DNA of 64,000 bases, taken from assembly GCA_964035545.1 (NCBI GenBank), contig OZ037767.1:19539628-19603627 (forward strand), read 5' to 3'. Position numbers and translations under genes: made by a program. Position 1 is the first letter of the stretch; each line of letters begins with the position of its first letter. This document shows positions 38,843 through 52,856 of the stretch, in pieces. The notes beneath the pieces are model-generated. The model ran no database searches and had not been told where the DNA came from. It was given only the letters and a program-made list of their open reading frames with translations. Source of the DNA: Bugula neritina (lineage: Eukaryota; Bryozoa; Gymnolaemata; Cheilostomatida; Bugulidae).

Positions 38843-41042
38843 TAATTAAATTGTAAGATGGAATATCAAATTAAACTTAATTTGTAAAACTTAATTGGTG
38901 AAGCTAATAGCATAATTTTTTGGAAAATATATTTATATTCTAAAATTGAAATAAATCCATATAATAATTACATACTTTGCTTTGATTGGAGATCAACCTT
39001 TAGTCCTATTGTGTTATTTTAGCAAGAGGTAAAAGTAGGAAATGGCGTGAAAGTCCAATATTATGCCTGCTAATAACAATAATCATGACAACTATTAGTT
39101 AGTAATAATAATATTTTCAGCATAATTATAAGCATTAGAAATTGATTAAATGCTTTACTTGAGTTGCAATCCTATATGACTGAATGCTCCTGCTTTGAAC
39201 CTCATTTTATGTCATATAATGTTTGTATCTTGCTTCATGCATGTTTGGCTTTTTACAGTTACCTATGTCCCTATTTCTATAACTTTGATGCAGTAGGCAG
39301 AAAGCATGGCGGCCTCTTTGATGAGTGCATTTGTTTTTTGAAAGGTGTCATCAAACCAATCTTCATGTTTTTCTAAAAATGATGAATAGCATGTTTTTGA
39401 AAATTGAGTCCGGCCAGTAGAAATTCTCAGCTGCCTTGAGCAGCATTTATGTCAATTTCTTGGGTATTATCTGTAAGCTCATTTTAAAGCTTTTTTCTAG
39501 CAGGCTGGGCTGTGGAGTTTACACTCAATAATAAAATATCTCATGCACAAAAAAAACAAAATTAATGTCATTTTAATTAGTGATTGGTGGCGGTGTCATT
39601 ACTAATGTTGAGACATTCCTTAAGAACATTGCAAGCTTTTGTTGCACTATTCTCATCATAAACAACAATTACACATTAGTACAGCTTTAATTGGAGTTTT
39701 ATAGCTATGTTAGCTATTCTATGCTTTTCTGTACAGCACTTTTGCTACAACAAAAAAATAACTAAAAGACTGCTGTATAAACTCAACTAATTATGTCGTT
39801 CTTTCATTCAGTCTTTGGTGGTCATTACATATGTTAAAACACAACAATAATTATGTGAGTTGAACACACAAAAACGGAAGACAATAAATGTAACTGCTCT
39901 CCCACATAATAGATGAATTTTTATTACTGATGCGTTAGTTTACTCTTCTAATCATCACCATGAAACTGCAAAGTAATTAATAATAATAAATAAAAATACA
40001 CAAGTGAACCTGAAGTAGTATTCTAAAAAAAACGTTGACATACATAAGCTGAGAAGTGGAATATGAACAAAATACACTTCTTTCTAGGAAAAGTTAGTAA
40101 GCTTATATGTGGGTGGGTATTATATGAATATAAGCTGAAGGTTTAGAATGAAACTGGTTCATTTAGAAAAACAAGCTGAAATAATCAAATATTGAGTATT
40201 TACCTCAAGGTGACCTGTGCCAACACACTGGCAGCTGTGAGATTTTATAGATGTGGCATGTGACAGCATGCATCCTTATTTTCAATTCTTTATTTTGCTT
40301 TATTGTTATAGAAGTCTTTCAATTTACCATAAAATGAAAATATAGTTCTATATAGTTAAATGAGTGGAGGTGACTAAATTAACACATAGAGGTTACTGCA
40401 GAGAAGCAAATAGACTTTGAAATGAGAAATTTTAAATTTAAGTACGTTACATTACATAACCTACTAGTGATAAAATTTTTAAAAAATATCTCCATTGTTT
40501 TTTAATACAATGTAGTAAAAATAATTTAGCACAATTGTTTATAAGTAACATCAAATGATATAATATTACACTAATTTTCCATCATGCAAACATGAACATG
40601 TGTTTCACTAGTCAATAAGTATTTATTATTGTAATTATATGAACTTCACATAATATATTATATGTATACTGTTCTAAAGTCAAGGAAAGAATACATAAAA
40701 ATATTACAATTTTGTATTTTATATAGAGCAATATGCAGAGAAGAGCTTAACATTAGCATTACATTATTCTGTTAGTCTTATAAAAATAACAGAAAAATAT
40801 AAAGGGAAATGAGGTATGTGCTAAATAACAGAAATATTTTGATCTAGTAAGGAGAGTGCATATTAATATCTTGTAAACAAGATGATTTAAGATTTTGAGC
40901 TTACAACATTTGATGAAATTGAAACTACTATTTACCAATGTAAGCTGCATTGAAAATAATTTATCATCTCAATTCAAAATTAAAATCATTAAAACATGAC
41001 TCATCAGGTCTTGCGTAGCACTGTTCTATATTATTGCCATAT

Positions 41043-44000
41043 TCATCCAAATCTGAGTGGTTTGTCTTTGCTGTTGAGAGATTTAATAGTATTCCAGGGG
41101 TTTGTGAATGTGTAATTCTCCGTTTTCATCCACCAATTTTGGACAGGAATATTCCGAGCAGCTTTCCAACATCTGCAAAAGTACTGTCAGTTAAACTCAC
41201 CGAACTAGTTGAATCACCCCTCCCTCTCCCCCCCCCCCCCTCATACTAGTTGAGAGTACAGCACTAGTTGAGAGTACAGCACTAGTTCAGAGTACAACAC
41301 TAGTTGAGAGTACAGCACTAGTTGAGAGTACAGCACTAGTTGAGAGTACAGCACTAGTTGAGAGTACAACACTAGTAGAGAGTACAGCACTAGTTGAGAG
41401 TACAACACTAGTTGAGAGTACAACACTAGTTGAGAGTACAACACTAGTTGAGAGTACAGCACTAGTTGAGAGTACAACACTAGTTGAGAGTACAGCACTA
41501 GTAGAGAGTACAGCACTAGTTGAGAGTACAGCACTAGTTGAGAGTACAACACTAGTTGAGAGTACAGCACTAGTTGAGAGTACAGCACTAGTTGAGAGTA
41601 CAGCACTAGTAGAGAGTACAGCACTAGTTGAGAGTACAGTACTTGTTGAGAGTACAGCACTAGTTGAGAGTTAGCTCCCTAATAAGATATCCATTGAATT
41701 TTTTGTGCCTATATCCTGTAATTTCTTAGATCATTACCCATTGCCGGGTAGGATTAGAAAATGCATTTGTGTTAAATCTACCTCTACCTGAATCTAAACG
41801 CAACATAAGACTTATTTTCATATTTTTGTGAAATAATTAATTAGGTGGGTACTCCAAGGTCCCCTTGGGTCTTATTGCAGACAGAACCCAACCTTTCCTT
41901 ATATACTGATAGATAGCCTAACTTCCACACACTCAAGAAGATAAGACAACTTCAGAAAATATTTTATTTATCGACTTGATCTTTTCTATGCTGATGTAGG
42001 GAGGCTACCAAAGTTAAGACTCGAGGCTCCTTGCACTAACTTTTAATATTTACCTGAACTAACCTATAAATATTTATCTGCACTGACTTTCAATATTTAC
42101 CTAGGCTGACCCACAAACCTACCTCTGTTGGCCCAAGAACGCATGCATGTCCACTTGAGATGGCTCAAACCACTTCTTTCTGAACGTAGCACACATGTTA
42201 CAGTAGGGGTTGGGTTTTTCATGAAGTACGTGAGTGGCTCTCCACTGGAAGTATCTGCAGATAATTATTGAGCTGAGTATCACTTCTAACCTTCATTAAG
42301 TATCGCATGCACATTCTGTTGTCTAACATGCAACCTAAACCCACAGGTAGGTATAGGTAATCACTGGTTTAGGCCTCATTTGACAAGAAGCACCAAAGTA
42401 TTATAACTCATTATGAATTAACTAAACTCAAACAATGCTTTGGAATTTTACAATTTTACATAAAATTTTGATGAGCTTGTGGTCAAGCTACTTGCTTATG
42501 CAATCAGCTATTCTTGTATTAATAGTGCAAAAACAAATTAATATAAGCATATAAAACAAAAATTTAATTTTTAAATTTGTCAGCATTATTTATAAGTTGA
42601 GAAATGAGCTGAAAGTACACTGTTTATTTATTTCCCACATGTTTACACTTAATATAGCTATACACCTATGCCTGTTATATCTATATGTATATACTTATAC
42701 AGTGTACTTGTTAAAGGGTCTACCTGTTATATACCTACAGTAAACCTACTATATACCTACAATGTATACCTGTTATACACCTACAGTGTACCTGTTGTAT
42801 ACTTACAATACACCTGTTTTACACCTACAATATACCTGTTGTATACCTACAGTGTACCTGTAATATACCTACAGTATACCTGCTGTATACCTATTGTATA
42901 TCTACAGTATACACGGTATATACCTACAGCATACATGGTATATACCTACAGCATACCTGTTATATACCTACAGCATATATGGTATATACCTATTGTATAC
43001 ATACAGTGTACCTGTTATATACCTACAGTATACACGGTATATACCTACAGCATACATGGTATATACCTACAGTATACCTGTTATACATGCTGGGATCCTT
43101 ATCAAGTACATGCAGATAGGCTGCCAGCTGCTCAGGACTATCAAATTGGTCAGCTTGAATATAGGAAAGCTGTGGCACATGTTGTTCATAGTGATTACGT
43201 CTTCCCAGAACTATCGGTACAATCGCTAACTAAAATATTAACAAATAACATATGCCAGAAGAATATTTATTAAATCTAGATACTGAGTGTACTGTTTTTT
43301 CCAGATCTACAACAATTTATCAGGTGTTTTGGATCACTGTTTAGTGTAGACAGTACATTTCCTCGAAATATTTCACAGATTTATAAAGCTGGAACAGATA
43401 AAATGTCTAGAAACAAGAAAAGGCAGATTAGCAAATGTCTGCAGGTTAAGGTATTATTTAGTTTCAAGTATTGTTGAAAAATTAAACTCGAAAACCTGCA
43501 GGTTATGATTGGTTAAATAACTACGTCAAAGCACGTGATAATATTGTAGTAAAACAATCATTATCAGCACTAAGAGCATCTGTTAGCCGTTATATCTAAC
43601 CAACCAATAGGAATCTGCTTTCACTAAATTAACAGGTTATCTGGAAAACAGGGGAGGGCACGTGCTTCTTTAATGGTCTTATTTCTACCGAAAGAGTTTA
43701 AACCTTGTTTATGAAATTATTAAAAAAAGCCTTTTTTTTAGAAATGTAATTAATAACTCTAACATTCATGGTTACAATAATTTAGAGCTTTAAGATTTCA
43801 GGCTATAGCAATTAAATCCACAAAACACAGCACTCATTGCTAGTTCAAATGTACTGTATCAGCAAGAATAACTAAAGCAATAATTGCAAAAGAGAAACAA
43901 TTTTCTATAACTCACTGCTTTGGCATATCTGAAGTATTTCTCTGTTATATAGTCATCACAATCACCGTTTTCAAAAGAGATAAAAAACTTGTAACGCTCA

Positions 44001-45495
44001 GCTAAAAAGGCACATAAAACACTTTCAATACAATCCATAATATTTTATTTCTGTAGCCAAAACCTTTTCATAAATATCAAAAAACTAAATGAATACTTCA
44101 TTTTGAATGTTGCTAAAATGCTTCCAATCACCAATATAACAAATTTGATAGTTCCTTGAAATGCAACCAGTAAGCAGTTTTAAATTCTAGAAACCCATAA
44201 AAACAAAATTTAAAGCAGTTATTGAAACCAACAGATGAAATATAGTATTTCTAAGAGTTGGTCTGCAAAGCTCTACACACCTGTTTTTACGATGTCCATA
44301 GGAACACGCCTTGAAGTACCTTCAATGCATTTCCCATAGACATCGATATCTATATACTTGATCAACTACAAAACAACACCAACTCTATCAATATATAAAC
44401 TTTACTTGCTTATGGTTTACTGAATCTGTAAATACTTTATAGTTTACCCTCTACCATACGTATGTTTACCTAATATGAGTTGCAGTGTGATACTATGCTC
44501 TTTGTTTGCTTGTGGCAATGTGACACTAGGAACTATAACACTATGACACTGTGACACTATAAAACTGTGACATAGGTGTGCTATTTATATGTGGCAGGCT
44601 TCTCTAGTAAATGTTATGTATACTTAAAAAGCAGCTGGTGAATTGAAGAATAAATTACAACAAAAATTGATCACAATTGCTTATTATTGTAGCTGATAAG
44701 AAAGCATGCATACGACAGCTAGGTACTAGGAGTTGTGTCACCTTTTATAGACTTTTCTGATCTTTCAATTGCAAAAACCAACTGCATAAAGCGTCTCCAT
44801 TAAGTATAAAATTTACCGTACAGTATGCTCCATTACTCAACATTTTTCTATTTAAACTCTGCGCATATCTTGTATATGTGATCAGTCAAAATAAGCTCCT
44901 AGTAGAATAAGAATATTTGGCAACTCGTATTACCTCAGAGACATAATGTTCTCTGTGTGAAAATGGAGTATCACATCTACTGACAATCCAAATGACTTTC
45001 CTACTTTTTCCCACACTGTAATCAGCAGGCAGTTTGATAGGAGTTTGTCTGTAACTTACAGAACCATAGGGCCAGTTGACTGTGGCGTCTTGTTGATAGT
45101 ACATTGTCCAGTTTATTCCTGCATGAGTAGTATAATATATGTATATATGTATATATGTATATATGTATACACGTATGTATATATGTATATATGTGTATAT
45201 GTATACACGTATGTATATATGTATATATGTATATATGTATACACGTATGTATATATGTATATATGTATATATGTATACACGTATGTATATATGTATATAT
45301 GTATATGTGTATATGTGTATATGTGTATATGTGTATATGTGTATATGTGTATATGTGTATATATGTATATATGTATATGTGTATATGTGTATATGTGTAT
45401 ATGTGTATATGTGTATATGTGTATATATGTATATATGTATATGTGTATATATGTATATATGTATGTATGTATGTATACACGTATGTATGTATATA

Positions 45496-45566
<71 letters not shown>

Positions 45567-48500
45567 CGCACATAGTATACTCACCAAGGTTCTGGTTAAT
45601 GATGTCCAGGTCTGTAGACAGGAAGTGATGAGGCTGTTCAAAGAAGAAAAACACATATCTTTGTTCCGGAAAAGCTCGGACTATTTTCTGCTTTAAAGCT
45701 TGATATGCTTTTGAACCAGCGTAGAATATAACTACATCTGACTCGTTGAACCTGTGGTAGAATTATTCCAGAATACACTAGTGCTTTCTCTCTAATCTAC
45801 ATTATGGCACATATAACGTCAGTTGGCACTAATATAATCATAATAAGCTAAAATACTATAATATAAACTAAAAACAGTTTTATTATTTCATCCACTAGGA
45901 GCCAGAGATATTGAATATTGTACATTGTATCTTATAGACCACATGTTAGCACATAACACAAAAACTAATTCCTATAAATCTCAACGAACTTATTTGAAGT
46001 ACATTACTGCTGAGCTTCATAGGAGCTCCCCAATGTAAGTATTATTTGTTATAGTCTAGAATGGAATCATCTAATTAGTCAAAAATTGAGTGAAATTTTA
46101 GGTTTGGGATGTTCATGTGGATTTTGCATGAAACAACTTGTTGTGCATATCATAAAAAGATTCTAGTTAGGTCCAAAACCACTACATTCAATATATTAGG
46201 GCTTGAGTTTGAGCAAATTTAACATCAGTGTGGCATTTTCACCCACTTTTTCATTTGTGTCATTATTACTTGTGTCATTTGTACCTGTGTCATTTTTACC
46301 TAGGCTCTAAGTGTTCTGCTGCGAGATGTTACTAACGCTGTCATAGCATACTTACAAGCCTTATAGCTGTCGCAAGCTCACCTGGCAGGGTTTGAAGTAA
46401 ACTCACAGCCGGGCTCACATGTGTCAAACAGTTGCTTGTCACTATTGCCAGGGTCTCTACCTCTCCCTCCAAACACCAGGTCTCTGTGCATGTGAGCTTG
46501 AGGGTGGGTCTCTTTCAAAGGGGTCTGAGCAGCTATCTCTTGGGCTGATCCAACTGAGAAGAAATCAGCCAATGTGAAATTCGCTACACCCCCCTGCTTT
46601 GAATTATGGGAGGGTATTTTTCATTCTAAGCATGGAGAGGTAGTGATGGTTAAGGCATTTGTTTTAGTATAAATCACAAATTATCAAAAGAAGCTGTTAT
46701 TGTAAAGTGTAAACCATTTAAGCATTTCTGCTTGTGCTATCAAAACAATCTACAACAAGTTATGACAGAGGGACAAAAGAAGGAAAGCAAATAATGTTAA
46801 CTTTACATCTAAACCTGCGCATGTTAATCTATTTTGCTTGTTAAACACTTTACCTAAAATCAGCAAGTTCCTGCCAAGAGTTTTTTTGTTTGTTGTTGAA
46901 CTCAGATTTCTCAACTTTTCAGAGCATGAAGCATTCAATTGATTAGCTGTGTCAGTGTTCAACTTCTTGAGCTCGCTTATTCTTTCTGCAAAGTTCTGCC
47001 TTTCCTGCTCCAGAAGCGCTTGCAATCTTGACATGTTTTTCATCGTTTCATTAAACCAACTGGTTGACTTGATAGTTTGTAAATCAATATTAATTCTGTT
47101 AGTTTTGATGGAAAGCCTCGAACTTTGGTTATTATGATGTGGTAGAAATTCTAACATCCCAGCATCCTAAAAGAACAATTTCTACTTTTATTCACGGGGC
47201 ATCCCGTATATTTAAGTTAAATGATTTCAACTGCAAACTACAGTTTATAATAGTTCAGCATTATAAGATACACAGCTTTATTGAGCTGAAACGTTTTTAA
47301 GCTCATATGTACTGGAAAATAAAACTTCTTCAATATTACCACACAAGCAATCATTTAATGATTACAGTAGTACACAAGCTAGGGGCAGCGAGCTGTGGGT
47401 TGACAGTGTCTTAATTTGAAACAAATGAGCTTACTAGCCTGATAAACATGAAACCCAAACTTCCCACCAACAATTAGAAATCCGAACTCGGAGAAAAAAA
47501 TCTTTGCGGATAAATCACATACAATACGCTTCTATTGTTTCAAATGGATCCTCTCAGATGGATTTGGGTTGCTGTTTGCATGAACTTATCTTAGTGTTTT
47601 AATTGGATGCAACTGTTCCCAAACATCAATAAAAAATCCGCTGGCATAAAGCAATGGGGAACCAGTGACAGACTTGGATATAAAGTAATCTGCCTTGTTA
47701 TATTATGTTATAACTCAGTGCCAGTCTATTATACTTCACTAGCACTGCTATACAGTGTCATCTGCTATACAGTGTCACATGCTATACAGTGTCATCTGCT
47801 ATACAGTACCATCTGCTCAGTGGGCATCATACTAACATCTTTTCAACACACCAATGCTGATTAGAATCTAACCTCAACTCTTTGTTTTAAAGAATTTGAA
47901 AAAACAAACCTAATCAGGACACAATGAAAAGAACACACTGAGCTGCTTCTTAACCTGAATTCATATAAGTAAATTGTATTCCTGAGTGAGAAATGGTTAA
48001 CAAACAACCGATGAATTCAACATGCACAGCTTATTAAACTTGAATAAGATATTTCAAACTTTTTCAGACACTTGACCGAGTATTCTAAAACTCTCGAGTA
48101 TTGAAGCTAGAATGTGAATACTTAAACTGAATAAGGCATTATTTAGTTTAAGTGTTGATGACAATCGGAAATTCTAATCTTTTAAAAAGAGACGAAAATG
48201 TTGTCATGCAACTAGAGATTAAACACTGCATGGTCACTCCAACCTCAAAGGCTTTCTAATACAATATAGTAATGTAATAATAATTATAACAAATTACAAA
48301 AATAAATAATAAAACAACAATATTGTGGAAACATATAAAAATTAAATATAATAATATAATATACAACTAACAGTATAATCAAGTCATATAATAATGTAAT
48401 ATAGTAATATTGTTATACAATAATATAACATTGTAATATAATAAAGAAATTCAATATATAACATAGTGATATAAAAAGGAGCATTTTATGATATATCATA

Positions 48501-48769
48501 GTAACATACAATGTAGTAATTTAATACGATATAGTGATACATTATAATGTAGTATTATAGTTCAATAAAATGCAGTAATTCGATATAATACAATAAAATA
48601 ATAAAACAAAACCACCTACTTGCAAGGCCTTCCTGCTTGAATACCAACGCTGCTTCAAAAACTGATTTGCTAAGTCACTGGTATTCGACGCGTAAAAGAG
48701 AAAACCAATGCTGGCCAAGCAAAGTACGGCTGTACAACTCGCTGCAAGACGTCTGCTCCTTAACTTCAT
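41043..48769 (-). CDS. Alpha-1,3-fucosyltransferase (GT10), copy B
   Basis: Paralogue of copy A in the opposite direction, with the same Golgi fucosyl-transfer role expected. Minus-strand exons: 48620-48769, 46854-47166, 46382-46583, 45585-45751, 44934-45118, 44281-44365, 43916-44001, 43078-43229, 42123-42254 and 41043-41172; 1602 nt, 533 residues. MKLRSRR precedes a membrane span ([20 protein letters not shown]). The stem (exon 2) is polar and coiled-coil-like ([20 protein letters not shown]). Core blocks match copy [117 protein letters not shown]; the end is [12 protein letters not shown], against [12 protein letters not shown] in copy A. The copy A motif SNCRTP reads SRCDTP here. The exon 3 acceptor (46584, GTAG) is phase-correct but has a weak pyrimidine tract. 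Otherwise borders are standard. Confidence 0.9.
41243..41672. repeat. 18-bp minisatellite, about 24 copies
   Basis: Units GAGAGTACAGCACTAGTT, varying mainly at AGCAC/AACAC. It is in intron 9 of fucosyltransferase copy B, ending about 70 bp from the acceptor of the last exon. A long minus-strand ORF (VLYSQL repeats) is an artefact because 18 is a multiple of 3. Confidence 0.95.
42719..43077. repeat. TATACCTACAG-type minisatellite abutting the exon 8 donor
   Basis: Degenerate units of about 18-27 bp built from TATATACCTACAGTATACCT and GTTATA/ATGGTA variants, in intron 8 of fucosyltransferase copy B, running right up to the donor at 43077/43078. The 11-mer TACCTGTTATA, which spans the exon 8 end and donor, recurs four times inside it. 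Confidence 0.9.
44470..44575. repeat. Degenerate ACTGTGACACTA repeat
   Basis: A short irregular stretch of GTGACACTA/ACACTATG words in intron 5 of copy B, similar in wording to the 15-bp satellite at 12816-13735 about 31 kb away. Confidence 0.5.
45130..45571. repeat. Alternating purine-pyrimidine tract filling intron 4 of copy B
   Basis: TATATG/TATACACG units, then GTATAT units, then (TG)n and (CG)n. The intron is 45119-45584 (466 bp), so over 90% is repeat, leaving only the donor and acceptor edges. Strict purine-pyrimidine alternation holds over long stretches, broken near 45494. All long ORFs here are artefacts. Confidence 0.97.
47745..47818. repeat. 17-bp tandem repeat, 4 copies
   Basis: Units TGCTATACAGTGTCATC with small changes, in intron 1 of fucosyltransferase copy B. 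Confidence 0.85.
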
Positions 48770-51700
48770 TGTAGATATACGTTTACAGTCTAGAGGATTA
48801 GGGCAAGCAGTAGAATTACTTTAATTTGAATCATGTGTTGGTAAAATTACGCTGAGGGATTCTGATGTTTTGATGACGGTTTTGGTAGCGGTATCAACGC
48901 CACGGACTGGAGTAACAAAAAAATGATGTTTTCTACAAAACATCCAACACCATAATTAATAATTCCATATAAATTATTTGAATTCAATAGATAGAAAAAC
49001 ATTATATACTCAATTTTATGAATATATGTTTTAAGGGAAGATAAACCATTACAATTTAAATTTCTGCTGAATACTACGTATTTGTTGTTACATATACATA
49101 TATAACCCTGTATATACAAAATAAGTTAGTTGTGATTAATAAAAGAATGTATTTTTGTTTTTGTGACAAAACAAAAGACTCTTTTGAAGTCTTTGCTGTG
49201 AAATTGCTGTACCCTAAAACAGTATACCTATGGTAACAACACAAATTATTTTCACTGTACCTTGCAAATATCTTACATACTGGATGATGGCATACTATCA
49301 TTCAGTTCAGTGACTGCGTTATACCAAGTTACAAATCAAAAGAACTATTTTAAATTACTTACAAAATGCTTCTTTCAGCTCACTACTCCAAATAGAGACA
49401 ATTTTTATCAGTTGTTTTATTATCTAGTATAGTGCCCACTCAAGTATGCTCTATGTTGACAGAGATACGTCTAGAACGTATTAACGATAATATGTGTCAC
49501 CAGCATTAGCACAAGCTACTGCCATCCTATAGCAGTTTGTACATGTGTGTTTATATTGAAGAATACTGGGTAAATAGTATTGTATGCAAGGTAGAATTGT
49601 TAGGCTATTCAATTGTAACTTCTATACAAAAATTGAAGTATAACAACTAACAATTATCATAAAATAAATATTAGCATCTGACAGGCTCGTTCTATTCATA
49701 GAATAGGTGCAATAAGAATAGGCATGAGTCTTATGAATTGGTAGCAAATAGCAACGAGTTTAAACTATACACACAGCATATCAGTGCTGTCGAACACTAT
49801 GGACAGACAACTTCAATAGTGACTTTCATTGGAATCAACTTGTATCATATATAAATGTATGCAACATTATAAAAACTAGGAACACATAAATTTGAAGCAG
49901 CAACATCCTCGTGAAGAACCTCCGAGTTATTTTAAGAAGTCATTTTAAAATTGTCTTATTCTAGCAGATAAGAGGGAGCAGCCGTGGTCTAGGGGGTGGT
50001 CTAGGGGTAGAGCGTTTGCCTAGTAAACACGAAGGTCTGGGTTCGAGCCCAGACAAAGGCCATGGGTGATGTTAGGAAGAGCATCCAGTCATAATTGCTC
50101 CTGTGCCTCATTTAAACAAGCCCTTAGCCCGATTCAGGGATAGCGACTATAAACTTGCGTAAGTTTTTTTTTATTCTAGCAGATAGGACTAGCTTTAAAT
50201 TTGTTCCCTCAAAAAACCCTCTAAATCAAGGAAACATAAATCCAATATAAACAAAAACAAGTTTTTAAACAGCAAATCTCTACCCAAGTACAGCCTCAAA
50301 AACATGAGCCATAGCTTTAGAACATTGACAGTGGAGAGCAAAGCAAAAATAGAAATAAGACAACCTTTAGCATACAAGAAGATAATATATTCTCACAATA
50401 CAGAGTTACTATAGTGACCAATTTGTGGAAAGTACTTGTTTGCAACTTCATAGATGTATGTGTTAACTGATTTGTGATAGGCTTTTCAGGAACAAAATAT
50501 TCAACTCTGTAATTCATCAAATAGCATAATTAGGCAAACTATAGCTATATAAGGGAAGACAACTACAACAAATCCTTAGTTGTTATTTTCTCTGCATTCC
50601 AAAGTTTTCGGTAAGCAATGGACCTTTTTTCTTGTGGAAGAAAAGCTACAGCAGGTAAAAGAACCTTTAGGTGACACTACATAATGTTTGGGTAATCTTC
50701 ATTAGTCTTTAGGCTACCAAAATCTACTAAATATCTTAAGTGAGATTGGGGTAGTTACAACATATGTTTACTATAAGTACAAAATACATGCTACTATTAT
50801 CTCATAAATAAATTACCTTTCTGTAGATTCAGCAAGATGAATCAATCTACTACTTAGTGATGGTGTAATCTGTAATATACTGTTGGTGTAATTTGCTAAC
50901 TCTACTATATGCAAAACTCATTATAGTTGAAGAAATATTAAAATATGACTTGTAATTATTATATAACATGTACCACAATAAAAACTATAGATGTTATATT
51001 TTTTAAAAAATCTTTGCCATAAAATTGTCTTCATTGCTTGCTTTCTAGAGTGCAATAGACAGAGCTTTATTCATTATAGCTTGTGTTCTAAGACATACAA
51101 CTACCTTTATCACACTCCTTCCAAGTATTAGCTTGTACTCTTACTCAACTATAAAACTGATCACTGAATATAATCCCTTCTATGTACGCATCATTAAGTG
51201 GATTATAACCATCAGACTAGAATTAGTATATTAGTTACTACTTAACACTGTAACAGCAACTACCACTGAGCTCTATTCTATATACCACCAGCAGCTTATA
51301 AGTAGAGATACTAGAACTAGTAGAGCTCTTGGTTGATGCATAAGTCAGCACAAGTTGAAAGGTCAGCTCAATCAGTACTCTTGTGGAGAAATAAGTCACC
51401 AAACACAACAATGGTCGCATAGAACTGAAGAAACGAGCATCGTCTGTCACAGATTGCATGACTATAGAATCACTGGTGTAGAGACTGAAAATATTCAAAT
51501 TGATATTAGCAAAGCAGAAGCTATCAGAAGTATTGAGGTAAACTTTATTAACATACTTTATTATATGCACGTGTATAAAACTAAAGCCGTTATTAAAACT
51601 TCTGAAATGAGAAGTGCATGATCGATGAGACGAAATTGAACTCTGTGTAGCTGGCCTCAGTTACATATAATGTTTATAAATATGTTCCTGCACTAGTATA

Positions 51701-52856
51701 ATCAAACTATAGCATACTAGCAAAATAGTATGATATAAAATGTAACACAGCTTGCTATAAGTAACTAATACAGAATGTACCTTGAAGTCAGCTTCCAATT
51801 GAGTATTTTGCAAATAACTTAACTTTTACATTCTCTTAGTGTATTTTATTTACTTTTGAAGCGGTTAAGCAATGGTCATCTTAAACCAATTTCGTTAGCT
51901 GAGATAAATTACTGTGGCGAATCTTGAGCAGTTACTGATCATGATCAGGAAAGTTAGCCTTAGCTACTTCCTCTGATTGTCCTAATTTACTGAGTGGTTA
52001 GATGGTAGCAAGACTGCCCAGATACTGCAGAAGAGAAATTTCTACAAAAGCTGCAAATCTATATATTATGTATTCAATGCTCAAAACTTGAATATTGGTG
52101 TGTTTTTATTTGCATGTGTAATGCTTTTTGTATGTATTTCTTGTATGTGTGTTGTGTGTGTATGGGCATGCTGAAAATTTAAATAGCTGCTAATCAAAAA
52201 ACCTTTTAAAACTTTAAACTTGTGTTAACAAATTAGGTTTGTCTAGAATCTAGATAATATGCCAGTGGTAGTACAGTTACCAATGCTACCCTATTAACAG
52301 TTTTTATCAAGTAAAGAGCATTAATACTTCTTTATGATCTAAAGTTCCTTCAACCATTGCCTTCTTTAAGTAATCCCTTCAAGTTAACAGTTTTCTAGTG
52401 CACATAATTTACCATGGATTAATATATAGTTCACAAGTTAACTGGTTTCCATGGAGATAATCAGTGAGGATTTGAGTAAATCTGAATGCTGGCTCATTTG
52501 CTATACTAAAGGGGAGTTTAGCTACTTATGAGGGAATTTATATTGAAATTATTTAGTAATTTGCATCTGAAGTTAATGAATATAATAATTTGTTTTGAGA
52601 TGAGTTATTTTTATTCAGATAGTTGCTTTTAAACTTCTGTAACTTGCAATTTTGATGGCTAACTTGCTCTGCGTAAACTGAAAACTCAGCATCTGAGGCT
52701 AACCTGCTTACAATCTTAGGCTAAACAATGCATTGCCTGGAGATTGATGAAACATTTGTATAAATGCATTACAGAGAATCTTTTGCTAAACAGAGAAAAA
52801 TTTGTACACATCACATGTACACAATTATGTTAACAGAGAGAAGCTGAGAGTTAGCA
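48770..52856. other. Divergent upstream region shared by copy B and the sulfotransferase
   Basis: 4.1 kb between two head-to-head starts (48769 minus, 52857 plus). AT-rich; holds one complete SINE (49971-50170). No further exon is supported. The promoters of both genes must be here if there are no upstream non-coding exons. Confidence 0.5.
49971..50170 (+). mobile_element. tRNA-derived SINE with perfect 15-bp target duplication
   Basis: Flanked by TTATTCTAGCAGATA at 49956-49970 and 50171-50185. The tRNA-like head has an A-box TGGTCTAGGGGTAGAGCG, a CTAGTAA anticodon-type loop and a B-box GGGTTCGAGCCC. The body contains GGAAGAGCATCCAGTCATAA, which resembles the conserved central domain known from invertebrate and cephalopod SINEs. 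It ends CTATAAACTTGCGTAAG followed by a T run. The intact flanks suggest a recent insertion. Confidence 0.88.

Noticed and set aside
39164-39376. 70-codon ORF in the gap between the fucosyltransferases
   Set aside because: No recognisable motif, ordinary length for random AT-rich DNA, and no splice or start context.
41241-41660. 139-codon minus ORF of VLYSQL repeats
   Set aside because: The 18-bp minisatellite keeps frame by its period; it lies between two exons of fucosyltransferase copy B.
45022-45696. Several ORFs of 113-256 codons with YIHIYTYTH or YMCICVYV repeats
   Set aside because: They are real exon parts of copy B read through an intron that is pure alternating repeat. The coding part is limited to 44934-45118 and 45585-45751.
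50000-50060. Functional tRNA-Thr gene
   Set aside because: The head has A and B boxes and an AGT-type loop, but lacks a paired acceptor stem and is part of a SINE with flanking target duplications.
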